Position numbers and translations under genes: made by a program
Notes under the pieces: generated by a model
Told to the model about the DNA's origin: nothing
What the model saw: only the letters and a program-made list of their open reading frames with translations
Databases searched by the model: none
NCBI RefSeq assembly: GCF_003945545.1
Contig: NZ_CP029617.1
Span: forward strand, 2,677,001-2,741,000
DNA: 64,000 nt
Source of the DNA: Streptomyces sp. WAC 01529
GTDB lineage: Bacteria; Actinomycetota; Actinomycetes; Streptomycetales; Streptomycetaceae
Direction of reading: 5' to 3'
Shown here: one piece after another, positions 17,458 to 29,149 of the stretch
Layout: each line of letters opens with the position of its first letter
How positions within the stretch are numbered: position 1 is the first letter of the stretch

Positions 17458-18125
17458 AGGCGCTTGACCCCCTTGATGCGTCCGGCGCGTGCCACGCGGG
17501 CCTTGGCCGCCTTGGCGCGCAGGCCGCCGCGCTGGCTGCCGATGCTCAGTCCGGTGCCGGAGGCGAGCCAGCCGGAGGAGACGTCGGCGGCCTTGTTGGC
17601 CGGGGAGCCCTCCCCCAGCGGGTCGTTCTCGGCGCGTCTGGCGAGCGCGATGATCAGCGGCACCGTGAAGGGCGCGAGCAGCAGGTCGTAGAGCGCGGCG
17701 GTGAAGAGCAGCCCGACCAGGCCCACATGGCGTGCGGCGGTGTCCCCGACGAGGGCGCCCACGCCCGCGTACAGCAGCGTGGAGCCGAGGGCGGCGCTGA
17801 CGACCACGGCGAGCGGCCCGGTGGCGGAGCGCAGCCGGCCGCCGTCGGGCTTGGCGAGGCCCGCGAGGTAGCCGACGACGCAGAGCACGAGCGCGTACCG
17901 CCCCGCGGCGTGGTCGGCGGGCGGGGCCAGGTCGGAGAGGAGGCCCGCGCCGAAGCCGATGAGGGCTCCGCCGACGTGGCCGTAGACCAGGGCGAGGCCG
18001 AGGACGGTGAGCAGCACCAGGTCCGGCACCGCGCCCGGCAGCTGGAGCCGGGCCAGGACGCTGACCTGGATGACCAGGGCGACGACGACGAGGGTGGAGG
18101 AGAGCAGGATTCGGTTGAAGCGCAT
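17454..18125 (-). CDS. mreD: Rod shape-determining protein MreD
   Basis: 223 residues with five or six predicted membrane helices (LLSSTLVVVALVIQVSVLAR, then several Gly/Leu/Val-rich segments), the size and topology of MreD. The C-terminus is Arg/Lys/Ala-rich (GGLRAKAAKARVARAGRIKG) and longer than the E. coli protein. It sits between mreC (12-nt gap) and pbp2 (4-nt overlap). It probably scaffolds MreC and PBP2/RodA in the membrane. Confidence 0.93.
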   Translation of the reverse strand: MRFNRILLSSTLVVVALVIQVSVLARLQLPGAVPDLVLLTVLGLALVYGHVGGALIGFGAGLLSDLAPPADHAAGRYALVLCVVGYLAGLAKPDGGRLRSATGPLAVVVSAALGSTLLYAGVGALVGDTAARHVGLVGLLFTAALYDLLLAPFTVPLIIALARRAENDPLGEGSPANKAADVSSGWLASGTGLSIGSQRGGLRAKAAKARVARAGRIKGVKRL

Positions 18126-18137
18126 GGGTCCGGTCTC

Positions 18138-19091
18138 CTACTGCTCGTCGCCGTTGGCAGCGCCGTCGACCGGCGGCTCTCCCGACGGGGTCGCCGTGAC
18201 GGTCACCGTCGGGGTCGGCTTGGGCTTCTCGGGCTTCTTCGGCAGGACCGTGTCGCGCGGGTCCTCGCGGGGCGCTTCGACGACGACGCCGACGATGTCG
18301 AGCTTGGTGAACCCGACGTACGGCTTCACGTAGACGTTGCGGGTGAGGTCGCCGCCGGAGGGGTCGACGCGGACGACCTCGCCGACCGGGACGCCGGGCA
18401 CGAACGGCCGGTCCTTCTGCGAGCCGAAGGTGACCAGGCGGTCGCCCTTCTTGACCTTGGCCTTGCCGTTGAGCAGCTGGACGGAGAGCGGGCGGTCGCC
18501 CTGGCCGGTGGCGAAGCCCAGTTCGTCGGTCTTCTCCAGGCGGGTGCCGACGGTGAAGTCGGGGTCGTTGGCGAGCAGGACGGTGGCGGTGCCCGGTCCG
18601 ACCGTGGTGACGCGGCCGACGAGGCCGTCGCTGTTGAGGACGGTCATGTCGCGCTTGATGCCGTCCTTGGCGCCGGCGTCGATGGTGACGGTCCAGGAGA
18701 AGCCCTGGGCCGCTCCTATGCCGATGACCTCGGCGCCCTTGATGCCGTACTGTCCCGCGCCCGCCGTCTTCAGCATGCCGTCGAGCTGGCGTACGCGGCT
18801 GCGGTTGCGGTCGTCGCTGCCGAGCTTCGCCTTCAACGCGGCGTTCTGCCGCTCCAGTTCGGCGATGCGGTCGTGTCGCTCGCCGGAGTCACGGACCGCG
18901 CCGATGGCGTTCCCGATCGGGTCGACGGCGGAGGACATCCCCTCCTCGACCGGACCGAAGACGGTGGCGGCGGCCTGGCGGGCACCGTCGACCGGCGAGT
19001 CCTCACCGCCGCGGATGTCCACCGTGATCAAAGCGAACGCGATGGCGATCAGCAGCACCAGGAGCAGCCGGCTCTCTCGTGTGTCCCTCAC
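18138..19091 (-). CDS. mreC: Rod shape-determining protein MreC
   Basis: 317 residues: one N-terminal membrane segment (LLLVLLIAIAFALITVDI), a coiled coil at about 65-95 (RIAELERQNAALKAKLGSDD), then the beta-rich MreC extracytoplasmic domain with the conserved GLVGRV, TVLLANDPDF and GDRLVTFGS blocks. The C-terminal 40 residues are a Pro/Thr-rich tail. MreC links MreB filaments to PBP2/RodA. It is separated from mreB by 162 nt containing a hairpin, so mreB is probably made in excess of mreCD. Confidence 0.94.
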   Translation of the reverse strand: MRDTRESRLLLVLLIAIAFALITVDIRGGEDSPVDGARQAAATVFGPVEEGMSSAVDPIGNAIGAVRDSGERHDRIAELERQNAALKAKLGSDDRNRSRVRQLDGMLKTAGAGQYGIKGAEVIGIGAAQGFSWTVTIDAGAKDGIKRDMTVLNSDGLVGRVTTVGPGTATVLLANDPDFTVGTRLEKTDELGFATGQGDRPLSVQLLNGKAKVKKGDRLVTFGSQKDRPFVPGVPVGEVVRVDPSGGDLTRNVYVKPYVGFTKLDIVGVVVEAPREDPRDTVLPKKPEKPKPTPTVTVTATPSGEPPVDGAANGDEQ

Positions 19092-19201
19092 GTGCGGCGG
19101 CGTGCCTTCCTCAATCGGATTCCGTGGAATCTGCGCGTTCCACGAGGTTATGGGGAATTCTTCTGCGTTGCCCGAATTCTTCTCTTGCCTCTATATCAAC
19201 G

Positions 19202-19239
19202 ATCCGCCGCACGAAGTGACAGGCACTCGTACGGCGGAT
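19202..19239 (-). terminator. Hairpin between mreB and mreC
   Basis: Arms atccgccg (19202-19209) and cggcggat (19232-19239) lie just downstream of the mreB stop codon, with a short T-containing stretch after it on the minus strand. This could be a partial terminator giving an mreB monocistronic transcript plus read-through into mreCD. Confidence 0.5.
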
Positions 19240-19253
19240 GTTTCGCGTTCAGA

Positions 19254-20285
19254 TCATCTGCGTGGCTGGGCGTCGAGCACCTGCTGCAACGCCTCGAACT
19301 CCTCGACGCACTTTCCGGAGCCGAGCGCCACGCTGTCCAGCGGGTCCTCGGCGATGTGGATCGGCATGCCGGTCTCGCGGCGCAGCCGCTCGTCGAGGCC
19401 GCGCAGCAGGGCGCCGCCGCCGGTCAGGACGATGCCGCGGTCCATCACGTCGCCGGAGAGCTCCGGCGGGCACTTGTCGAGGGTGGTCTTGACCGCGTCC
19501 ACGATCGCGTTGACCGGCTCCTCGATGGCCTTGCGGACCTCGGCGGCGGAGATGACCACGGTCTTGGGCAGGCCGGAGACCAGGTCGCGGCCGCGGATCT
19601 CGGTGTGCTCGTCGGCGTCCATGTCGTACGCCGAACCGATGGTGATCTTGATCTGCTCGGCCGTGCGCTCGCCGAGGAGGAGGGAGTACTCCTTCTTGAT
19701 GTGCTGGATGATCGCGTTGTCCAGCTCGTCGCCGGCGACGCGGATCGACTGTGCCGTGACGATTCCGCCGAGCGAGATCACGGCGACCTCGGTGGTGCCG
19801 CCGCCGATGTCCACGACCATGTTGCCGGTGGCCTCGTGGACGGGCAGGCCGGAGCCGATGGCGGCGGCCATGGGCTCCTCGATGATGTGCACCTGGCGCG
19901 CGCCGGCCTGCGAGGAGGCCTCGATGACGGCGCGGCGCTCCACTCCGGTGATGCCGGAGGGCACACAGACGACCACGCGCGGGCGGGCGAGATAGCGCCG
20001 CTTGTGGATCTTCAGGATGAAGTAGCGGAGCATGCGCTCGGTGATCTCGAAGTCGGCGATGACTCCGTCCTTCAGCGGGCGCACCGCGACGATGTTGCCG
20101 GGCGTGCGCCCGATCATCTTCTTCGCCTCGGCGCCGACCGCGAGGATGCCACCGGTGTTGGTGTTGATCGCGACGACGGACGGCTCGTTGAGTACGATCC
20201 CCCGACCCCTGACGTACACCAGCGTGTTGGCGGTCCCGAGGTCGACAGCCATGTCACGGCCGATGAACGACATGTTGTTCCCCAT
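19254..20285 (-). CDS. mreB: Actin-like cytoskeletal protein MreB
   Basis: 343 residues from the [20 protein letters not shown] start, which gives the usual MreB length; a longer in-frame reading begins at 20372 but adds an unconserved Pro/Lys-rich leader. Actin-fold ATP-binding motifs are all present: phosphate-1 ([10 protein letters not shown]), phosphate-2 ([13 protein letters not shown]) and the adenosine motif ([11 protein letters not shown]). In Streptomyces MreB acts mainly in sporulation septum and spore-wall assembly rather than in tip growth. First gene of the mre operon. Confidence 0.96.
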   Translation of the reverse strand: MGNNMSFIGRDMAVDLGTANTLVYVRGRGIVLNEPSVVAINTNTGGILAVGAEAKKMIGRTPGNIVAVRPLKDGVIADFEITERMLRYFILKIHKRRYLARPRVVVCVPSGITGVERRAVIEASSQAGARQVHIIEEPMAAAIGSGLPVHEATGNMVVDIGGGTTEVAVISLGGIVTAQSIRVAGDELDNAIIQHIKKEYSLLLGERTAEQIKITIGSAYDMDADEHTEIRGRDLVSGLPKTVVISAAEVRKAIEEPVNAIVDAVKTTLDKCPPELSGDVMDRGIVLTGGGALLRGLDERLRRETGMPIHIAEDPLDSVALGSGKCVEEFEALQQVLDAQPRR

Positions 20286-20499
20286 GAGGATGCGTCTGGC
20301 CTTCCCTATTGGAGCTTGTGATGGCTTTTTAGGTAGGCGAGGTGGGTGCTGAGTGGCAGTGGAGGCTTCCATCGTAGTCTCGGCCGCGCGAAGACGGCGC
20401 GAGGGTCTTCGCCATTGTCAGCAGATGATGTGCCGCCCCGCTCTTGGAGACGTGCCATCGGGGGCACGCGTTCCCCCGATTGGGGCGCACATACCAATC

Positions 20500-20523
20500 G
20501 ACGGCCGGATTCCACCGGCCGTC
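20500..20523 (-). terminator. Terminator-like hairpin after ndk
   Basis: Arms gacggccgg (20500-20508) and ccggccgtc (20515-20523) lie about 55 nt past the ndk stop codon, in the ndk-mreB gap. A smaller ctgacg/cgtcag hairpin lies nearer to the stop. The rest of the gap (20286-20499) should hold the mreB promoter(s) and leader. Confidence 0.6.
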
Positions 20524-20576
20524 CGGAGCGGGGCGGCATTCCACTGACGTGTCGTCAGCGCGTCGCGCGAGCGGCG

Positions 20577-20990
20577 TTACGCCAGACCCGGGAAGAAGAT
20601 CTTCAGCTCGCGCTCGGCGGACTCCTCGGAGTCGGAGGCGTGGATCAGGTTCTCCCGGACGATCACGCCGAAGTCGCCGCGGATGGAGCCGGGCGCGGCG
20701 GCGATCGGGTCGGTCGGGCCCGCGAGCGCGCGCACGCCCTCGATGACGCGCTCACCCTCGACGACGAGGGCGACGACGGGGCCGGAGGCCATGAAGCCCA
20801 TCAGGGGCTCGTAGAACGGCTTGCCCTTGTGCTCGCCGTAGTGCTGCTCCAGGGTCTCCTGGTCCAGCGAACGCAGCTCCAGCGCGGAGATCGTCCAGCC
20901 CGCCTTGCGCTCGATCCGCCCGATGATCTCCCCGATCAGACCACGACGGACGGCGTCGGGCTTCAACAGGACAAGGGTGCGCTGGCTCAT
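20577..20990 (-). CDS. ndk: Nucleoside-diphosphate kinase
   Basis: 137 residues from MSQRTLVLLKPDAVRRG, with the family-typical KPDAV start and the phospho-accepting histidine in NLIHASDSEESAERE (His about 117). It transfers the gamma-phosphate of ATP to NDPs. The ATG at 20990 has a well-placed GGAGCC Shine-Dalgarno sequence; an in-frame TTG four codons earlier is unlikely to be used. Length and motifs are normal. Confidence 0.97.
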   Translation of the reverse strand: MSQRTLVLLKPDAVRRGLIGEIIGRIERKAGWTISALELRSLDQETLEQHYGEHKGKPFYEPLMGFMASGPVVALVVEGERVIEGVRALAGPTDPIAAAPGSIRGDFGVIVRENLIHASDSEESAERELKIFFPGLA

Positions 20991-21087
20991 GTACGGCTCC
21001 AAGGGTTCGTGATCTCTGAGATCAAGGTGGGATGCGCCGCACGATACCTACTCGCTGTGGGCAGTCGTTCCGCAGGGCAGGTGGGGC

Positions 21088-21124
21088 CTCCCCTGCTCGA
21101 GCGAAGCCGAGAGCTTGGGGAAGG
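21088..21124. repeat. Dispersed Streptomyces-type intergenic repeat
   Basis: The sequence ctcgagcgaagccgagagct (part of 21097-21116, flanked by ccccct-like and gggg ends) looks like a short extragenic repeat that I recall seeing in many Streptomyces intergenic regions. It forms an imperfect hairpin. It lies between DUF4233 and ndk. Confidence 0.4.
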
Positions 21125-21166
21125 GTGGGCACAGCGCACCAGCTCCGGCCCACCGGAACAGAGGCG

Positions 21167-21520
21167 TCAAGCGGCGTCGGCCTCGGGGCCAGCCTGCGCG
21201 GCGAACCTAGCCTTCGCCTCGTCGACCTTGCGCCCGAAGTGGACCGACGCCCACCACAGGGCGGCAAAAACCGCGCCCATGAAGAACATGGCCGGCACCA
21301 CGAAACCGCTCGCGATCAGCGCGATCTGAAGAGCCCAGCCCAGCTGCACCCCGCCGGGCCGCGTGATCACCCCGCACAGCAGCACGCACAGCAGCATCGC
21401 GACGCCGCTGACCGTCCAGACCGTGCCCATCGACAGGTCGGGGTCCTTCATGGCGACCAGACCGGCGAAGCCGATGACGAAGAACTCGCCGATCAGCGTC
21501 GAAGCGCAGAGCGTACGCAT
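21167..21520 (-). CDS. DUF4233 membrane protein
   Basis: 117 residues, four predicted membrane helices (LIGEFFVIGFAGLVA, TVSGVAMLLCVLLCGV, LGWALQIALIASGFVVP, AMFFMGAVFAALWWAS) and a short basic/acidic tail. It belongs to the actinobacterial DUF4233 family, which is routinely encoded directly downstream of folC, as here (5-nt gap). Function unknown. Confidence 0.85.
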   Translation of the reverse strand: MRTLCASTLIGEFFVIGFAGLVAMKDPDLSMGTVWTVSGVAMLLCVLLCGVITRPGGVQLGWALQIALIASGFVVPAMFFMGAVFAALWWASVHFGRKVDEAKARFAAQAGPEADAA

Positions 21521-21525
21521 AGGAG

Positions 21526-24233
<2,708 letters not shown>

Positions 24234-24291
24234 GGGTCTCTTCGGGACCGGTGGGTTCGGGGTGACGGGTGGGTGGGAAAGGTCCTTGCGG

Positions 24292-25464
24292 TCAGGCCAG
24301 CTCCCCCGCGGGCAAGCAGGCGACGACCTCATACGCCCCGCCCACCACTCCCGCCGAAAACTCCCCGCCCACGGCGAGCACCCGCTCCGCCATCCCCGTC
24401 GTACCGCTCCCCGAGGAGACCGGCGCCGACGCGGGCGCCGACGCGGGCAGCGCGTTGCGCACGGCGATCCCGAGGCGCCCGTCGACCACGTCCACCCGGA
24501 CAGTGACCCGCTCCCCCGGAGCGTGCTTGGCCGCGTTCGTCAGACACTCCTGGACCACCCGGTGCACCGCCGCCTGCCGCAGCGGCGAGAGCCGATGGGC
24601 CGCGGGGGCCACCAGCAGCTCCACGGGGCTCCCCGCACGCCCGCTGCGCTCGGCGAGTTCAGGAAGGGCGTCGAGGCCAGGAGTGGGCGCCCCGTCCAGA
24701 CCACGCTGCACGATGATCTCGTTCAGCATCCGGTGCGCACTGCGCGCCGTCTCCGACAGCTCCTCGAACCCCTCTTCGAAGGGCCCGCCGGAGGCCCGGC
24801 GCGCGAGCACCTGGGATCGCACGCTCAGCAGCGTCAGCTCGCGCCCCACGAAGTCGTGCACGTCCCGCGCGATGCGGGCCCGCTCCTGCTGGACGGCGTG
24901 CAGCGTGTCCGTCTCCGCGCGCTGCGCCTCCAGCTCGCGGACGAGGTCCTGCCGGTTCGCGGCGACGCCGACCCCGGCCGCGAGCACCCCGATCGGCACG
25001 ACCAGGCTCAGGAACTCGCTGACCGTCTCGCCCCGGTGCGGCGGCCAGCCGGGCAGCAGGAACATCGCGTACGCGAACGCCACGTACCCCACGACCCCGA
25101 GCATCCCGGCCCGCCGCCCCCGGTAGCGCCCCAGCGAGTACAGCGCGAACTGCGTCAGCGTCAGCTCGTGCAGCCAGCCCAGCAGGAAGAGCGCGACGCC
25201 GTACGTCAGCCAGGGCGCCCGGCGCCGCAGCAGCAGGGACGCCGCGCCCGCCGTCAGGACGAGCGCGGCCATCGGGCCCGTGAGGGAGTTGTCCGCCGCT
25301 GCGAGGCCCGGCACGTCCAGGCTCATCAGCGCCAGCGCGCTCAGCGCGGTGAGCAGGTCCAGGGTCCGCGCGGCCTTGCCCCAGCGCTCGGCGAGGCGAC
25401 GGCCGAGGGCCGCCGCCCGGCGTATCGCCTGGGCGGCGGGGCGGACGTGCATGCCCTCCATCAT
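24292..25464 (-). CDS. Orphan NarL/DesK-type sensor histidine kinase
   Basis: About 390 residues from MMEGMHVRPAAQ; the frame remains open to 25533. The N-terminal half has five or six membrane helices. The HisKA_3 dimerisation box is QERARIARDVHDFVGRELT, with phospho-accepting His in RDVHD; the ATPase N-box is VVQECLTNAAKHAPG and the G-box TTGMAERVLAVGGEF. Kinases of this class normally sit beside a LuxR-type response regulator; none is adjacent. The gene is convergent with the mreB homologue and divergent from 25588. Confidence 0.88.
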   Translation of the reverse strand: MMEGMHVRPAAQAIRRAAALGRRLAERWGKAARTLDLLTALSALALMSLDVPGLAAADNSLTGPMAALVLTAGAASLLLRRRAPWLTYGVALFLLGWLHELTLTQFALYSLGRYRGRRAGMLGVVGYVAFAYAMFLLPGWPPHRGETVSEFLSLVVPIGVLAAGVGVAANRQDLVRELEAQRAETDTLHAVQQERARIARDVHDFVGRELTLLSVRSQVLARRASGGPFEEGFEELSETARSAHRMLNEIIVQRGLDGAPTPGLDALPELAERSGRAGSPVELLVAPAAHRLSPLRQAAVHRVVQECLTNAAKHAPGERVTVRVDVVDGRLGIAVRNALPASAPASAPVSSGSGTTGMAERVLAVGGEFSAGVVGGAYEVVACLPAGELA

Positions 25465-25587
25465 CCAAGGTCTTTCGGCCCGATTCATCGGACTTATGGC
25501 CCTGATTTGGTGATTTGCGGCACGGGCTCGCACGGCCGTGCGGCGCGGCTGACGGGCCCCGGCTCGTGCCGGGGGTCAGATCTGACC

Positions 25588-26247
25588 ATGTGGTATGCCC
25601 AGAATTCCGCCCGGCGGACCCATCAGCTCGCCGGTGACGCCGGGGTCCTGCTGTGGACCGCGCTGTGGGCCGCCGCCGCCCTCACCGCGTACCGGCTGGC
25701 CTGTCTGCTCGCCCTCCCCCGCGCCCTCCAGGAGCGCAGGGCGCCGCTGCCGCTGGTCGGCGGGCGCTTCGACACGGCGCTGCGGCGCGTGGCGGACGCC
25801 GTCGACGCCATGGACCCCGTGGCCGTGCGCACCGCGGTCGCCGTGGGCGCCCTCGCCCTGTTCGTCGTACCCGTGGGGCTCGTCCTCATGGTCTGGCTGC
25901 CGCGCCGGCTCCGCTGGATCCGCCAGGCGGGCGCGGCGCGGGACCTCGCCGCCTCCGACGACGGCCGAGACCTGCTGGCCCTGCGCTCGCTGCTGCGCCC
26001 CCTCGACGAGGTGGCCGCCACCGCCTCGGAGATCCCCGACGCGACCCCGGGCAGCCTCGCCTGGGGCTGGCGGCACGGCGATCCGGAGATCCTGGACGCC
26101 CTGGCGGGCGCGGAGCTGGACCGGCTCGGCCTCGAACCACCGGCCCCGCGCGAGGGCCCGCCCGGGATGGCCTTCGAGCCGGTCGACCTCATCGCGCCCG
26201 CGGGCCCCGCCGACGAGCGGACCCGCGACACCCACCCCCTCGCCTGA
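25588..26247 (+). CDS. Putative membrane protein, family not recognised
   Basis: 219 residues from MWYAQNSARRTHQL. Two hydrophobic segments are visible (VLLWTALWAAAALTAYRLAC and TAVAVGALALFVVPVGLVLM), the second followed by a basic stretch PRRLRWIRQ. The C-terminal half is acidic/Ala-rich and ends DERTRDTHPLA. It is divergent from the orphan kinase (123-nt gap) and convergent with valS, with a shared terminator. No catalytic motif is evident. Confidence 0.7.
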   Translation: MWYAQNSARRTHQLAGDAGVLLWTALWAAAALTAYRLACLLALPRALQERRAPLPLVGGRFDTALRRVADAVDAMDPVAVRTAVAVGALALFVVPVGLVLMVWLPRRLRWIRQAGAARDLAASDDGRDLLALRSLLRPLDEVAATASEIPDATPGSLAWGWRHGDPEILDALAGAELDRLGLEPPAPREGPPGMAFEPVDLIAPAGPADERTRDTHPLA

Positions 26248-26260
26248 CCTTCGTACGGCA

Positions 26261-26299
26261 AAGGCCCCCAGAAGCCGCGTGTACGGTCCCGGGGGCCTT
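26261..26299. terminator. Bidirectional terminator between the 25588 gene and valS
   Basis: Arms aaggccccc (26261-26269) and gggggcctt (26291-26299) lie midway between two convergent stop codons, so the hairpin can serve both strands. Confidence 0.7.
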
Positions 26300-26312
26300 C
26301 GGCTCCGTCCGG

Positions 26313-28937
26313 TCAGGCGGCCGGCAGCGCCTCGAGCTGCGCCGTCAGGCGGGCGATGTCCGCCTCCGCCTTGGTGAGGCGGCCGCGGATCTTGTCCACG
26401 ACCTGGTCGGGCGCCTTCGCCAGGAACGCCTCGTTCCCGAGCTTCGCCTCGGCCTGCGCCTTCTCCTTCTCGGCGGCGGCGAGGTCCTTGGCCAGGCGCT
26501 TGCGCTCGGCGGCCACGTCGATCGTGCCGGACAGGTCGAGCGCGACCGTGGCGCCCGAGACCGGCAGCGTCGCCGTCGCCGTGAAGGCGTCGCCCTCCGG
26601 CAGGAGACGGAGGAGCTGGCGGATGGCGGCCTCGTGCGGGGCGAGCGCCGTGCCGTCCAGGGTGAGGCGCGCCGGGACCTTCTGGCCCGGCTGGAGGCCC
26701 TGGTCGGCGCGGAACCGGCGGACCTCCGTGATGACCTGCTGGAGCGTCTCGATCTCCCGCTCGGCGCCCGCGTCGCGGAAGCCGCTGTCGGCCGGCCAGT
26801 CGGCGATGACGAGCGACTCGCCGCCGGTCAGCGCCGTCCACAGCGTCTCCGTCACGAACGGGACGATCGGGTGGAGCAGGCGCAGGGTGACGTCCAGGAC
26901 CTCGCCGAGCACGCGGGCCGAGACCTTCGCGCCCTCGCCGCCCGCCATGAACGTCGTCTTGGACAGCTCGACGTACCAGTCGAAGACCTCGTCCCACGCG
27001 AAGTGGAAGAGGGCGTCGGAGAGCTTGGCGAACTGGAAGTCGTCGTAGAGCGCGTCGACTTCGGCGACCGTCGCGTTCAGGCGGGAGAGCACCCAGCGGT
27101 CGGTGGCGGACAGCTGCTCGACCGGCGGCAGGTCGCCCTCGATCGTGGCGCCGTTCATCATCGCGAAGCGCGTGGCGTTCCAGATCTTGTTGGCGAAGTT
27201 GCGCGAGCCCTGGACCCAGTCCTCGCCGATCGGCACGTCCGTGCCGGGGTTGGCGCCGCGGGCGAGCGTGAAGCGCAAAGCATCCGAGCCGTACTTGTCC
27301 ATCCAGTCGAGCGGATTGACCGTGTTGCCGAAGGACTTCGACATCTTCTTGCCGAACTGGTCGCGGACCATGCCGTGCAGCACGACCGTCTGGAACGGCG
27401 GCGTGCCGTCCATCGCGTACAGGCCGAACATCATCATCCGGGCGACCCAGAAGAAGAGGATGTCGTAGCCGGTGACGAGGACCGAGTTCGGGTAGAACTT
27501 CGCGAGGCTCTCGGTCTGTTCGGGCCAGCCCATCGTGGAGAACGGCCACAGGCCGGAGGAGAACCACGTGTCGAGCACGTCGTTGTCCTGGCGCCAGCCC
27601 TCGCCGGTCGGGGGCTCCTCGTTCGGGCCGACGCAGACGACTTCACCATTCGGGCCGTACCAGACGGGGATGCGGTGGCCCCACCACAGCTGGCGCGAGA
27701 TGCACCAGTCGTGGAGGTTGTCGACCCAGTCGAAGTAGCGCTTCTCCATCTCCTGCGGGTGGATCTTGACCTTGCCGTCGCGGACCGCGTCACCGGCGGC
27801 CTTCGCGAGCGGGCCGACCTTGACCCACCACTGCATCGAAAGGCGCGGCTCGATGGTGGTCTTGCAGCGCGAGCAGTGGCCGACCGAGTGCGTGTACGGG
27901 CGCTTCTCGGCGACGATGCGGCCCTCGGCGCGCAGCGCGCCGACGATGGCGGAGCGGGCCTCCAGGCGGTCCAGGCCCTGGAAGGGGCCGGGGACGGTGA
28001 TGACCGCGTGCTCGTCCATGACGGCGATGTTCGGCAGGCTGTGGCGCTGGCCGATCTCGAAGTCGTTCGGGTCGTGCGCGGGGGTCACCTTGACGGCGCC
28101 GGTGCCGAACTCGGGGTCGACGTGCTCGTCGGCGACGACCGGGATCGTGCGGTCCGTCAGCGGCAGCTTGATCTGCTTGCCCACGAGGTGCTTGTAGCGC
28201 TCGTCCTCGGGGTGGACGGCGACGGCGGTGTCGCCGAGCATCGTCTCGGCGCGGGTGGTGGCGACGACGAGCGTCTGGTCCCCCTCGCCGTACTTGATCG
28301 AGACCAGCTCGCCGTCGTCGTCCTGGTACTCGACCTCGATGTCCGAGATCGCCGTCAGACAGCGCGGGCACCAGTTGATGATGCGCTCGGCGCGGTAGAT
28401 CAGCTCGTCGTCGTAGAGCTTCTTGAAGATGGTCTGGACGGCCTGCGAGAGGCCCTCGTCCATGGTGAAGCGCTCGCGCTCCCAGTCGACGCCGTCGCCG
28501 AGGCGGCGCATCTGGCCGGAGATCTGGCCGCCGGACTCGCCCTTCCACTTCCAGACGCGCTCGATGAACGCCTCACGGCCCAGGTCGTGGCGGGACTTGC
28601 CCTCCTTGCCCAGCTCGCGCTCGACCACGTTCTGCGTGGCGATGCCCGCGTGGTCCATGCCGGGCTGCCACAGCGTCTCGAAGCCCTGCATGCGCTTGCG
28701 GCGCGTCAGGGTGTCGATGAGCGTGTGCTCGAAGGCATGGCCCAGGTGGAGCGCGCCCGTCACGTTCGGCGGGGGGATGACGACGGTGTACGGCGGCTTC
28801 TCGCTCTTCTCGTCGGCGGAGAAGTAGCCCCGTTCTACCCAGCGCTCGTACAGCGGCCCCTCTACCTCGGCCGGCGCGTACTGGGTCGGCAGTTCGGGAG
28901 TGGTCGCTGGGGGCTGCTGCTGAGCGTTCTCGGTCAC
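26313..28937 (-). CDS. valS: Valyl-tRNA synthetase
   Basis: 874 residues, a class I synthetase. The HIGH motif appears as [14 protein letters not shown] (near residue 60), KMSKS as [12 protein letters not shown], with the editing (CP1) domain between. A Cys-rich knuckle (CPRCLT, CSRCKTT) lies within the insertion, and a C-terminal coiled-coil arm ([23 protein letters not shown] ...) contacts tRNA-Val. Single gene; the 212-nt divergent region to 29150 shows no T-box-like leader that I can identify. Confidence 0.97.
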   Translation of the reverse strand: MTENAQQQPPATTPELPTQYAPAEVEGPLYERWVERGYFSADEKSEKPPYTVVIPPPNVTGALHLGHAFEHTLIDTLTRRKRMQGFETLWQPGMDHAGIATQNVVERELGKEGKSRHDLGREAFIERVWKWKGESGGQISGQMRRLGDGVDWERERFTMDEGLSQAVQTIFKKLYDDELIYRAERIINWCPRCLTAISDIEVEYQDDDGELVSIKYGEGDQTLVVATTRAETMLGDTAVAVHPEDERYKHLVGKQIKLPLTDRTIPVVADEHVDPEFGTGAVKVTPAHDPNDFEIGQRHSLPNIAVMDEHAVITVPGPFQGLDRLEARSAIVGALRAEGRIVAEKRPYTHSVGHCSRCKTTIEPRLSMQWWVKVGPLAKAAGDAVRDGKVKIHPQEMEKRYFDWVDNLHDWCISRQLWWGHRIPVWYGPNGEVVCVGPNEEPPTGEGWRQDNDVLDTWFSSGLWPFSTMGWPEQTESLAKFYPNSVLVTGYDILFFWVARMMMFGLYAMDGTPPFQTVVLHGMVRDQFGKKMSKSFGNTVNPLDWMDKYGSDALRFTLARGANPGTDVPIGEDWVQGSRNFANKIWNATRFAMMNGATIEGDLPPVEQLSATDRWVLSRLNATVAEVDALYDDFQFAKLSDALFHFAWDEVFDWYVELSKTTFMAGGEGAKVSARVLGEVLDVTLRLLHPIVPFVTETLWTALTGGESLVIADWPADSGFRDAGAEREIETLQQVITEVRRFRADQGLQPGQKVPARLTLDGTALAPHEAAIRQLLRLLPEGDAFTATATLPVSGATVALDLSGTIDVAAERKRLAKDLAAAEKEKAQAEAKLGNEAFLAKAPDQVVDKIRGRLTKAEADIARLTAQLEALPAA

Positions 28938-29104
28938 CCGGTCAGTTTAGGGGGGCCCGGGGCCGGTCCCGAAACCGGAATGTTCGACCGCCCCGGGCAC
29001 CGTGCGGCGCCGCCGCCGACTTCCGGCCACGTCCGTGCTCTGGCACAGCCCTTCAACAACTGCGCATCGATCCGCTACGACGGTCCCGCTCCCGCCACCC
29101 GTCC

Positions 29105-29149
29105 GACAGGATGTTCGGAACGCGTAAGCATCGGGAGGGAACCCCAGTA
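29105..29149 (+). promoter_or_regulatory. Leader/promoter block of paralogue 1, duplicated at 30276-30318
   Basis: The sequences upstream of the first two paralogues align: caggatgt, then a gaac/taagc core, then a purine-rich Shine-Dalgarno region ending ggaacccc just before the start codon. Conservation at matching distances suggests the promoter and leader were duplicated with the genes. Only the ggggaacccc end is left before the third gene (31351-31360). Confidence 0.55.

Noticed and set aside
24262..25587. N-terminal extension of the 25588 membrane protein (open frame back to 24262)
   Set aside because: The extension is antisense to the histidine kinase, is Arg/His/Pro-rich, and there is a plausible ATG at 25588 after the divergent gap.
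28938..29149. T-box or other leader for valS
   Set aside because: No specifier-loop or AGGGUGGNACCGCG-like antiterminator could be recognised in the minus-strand leader.
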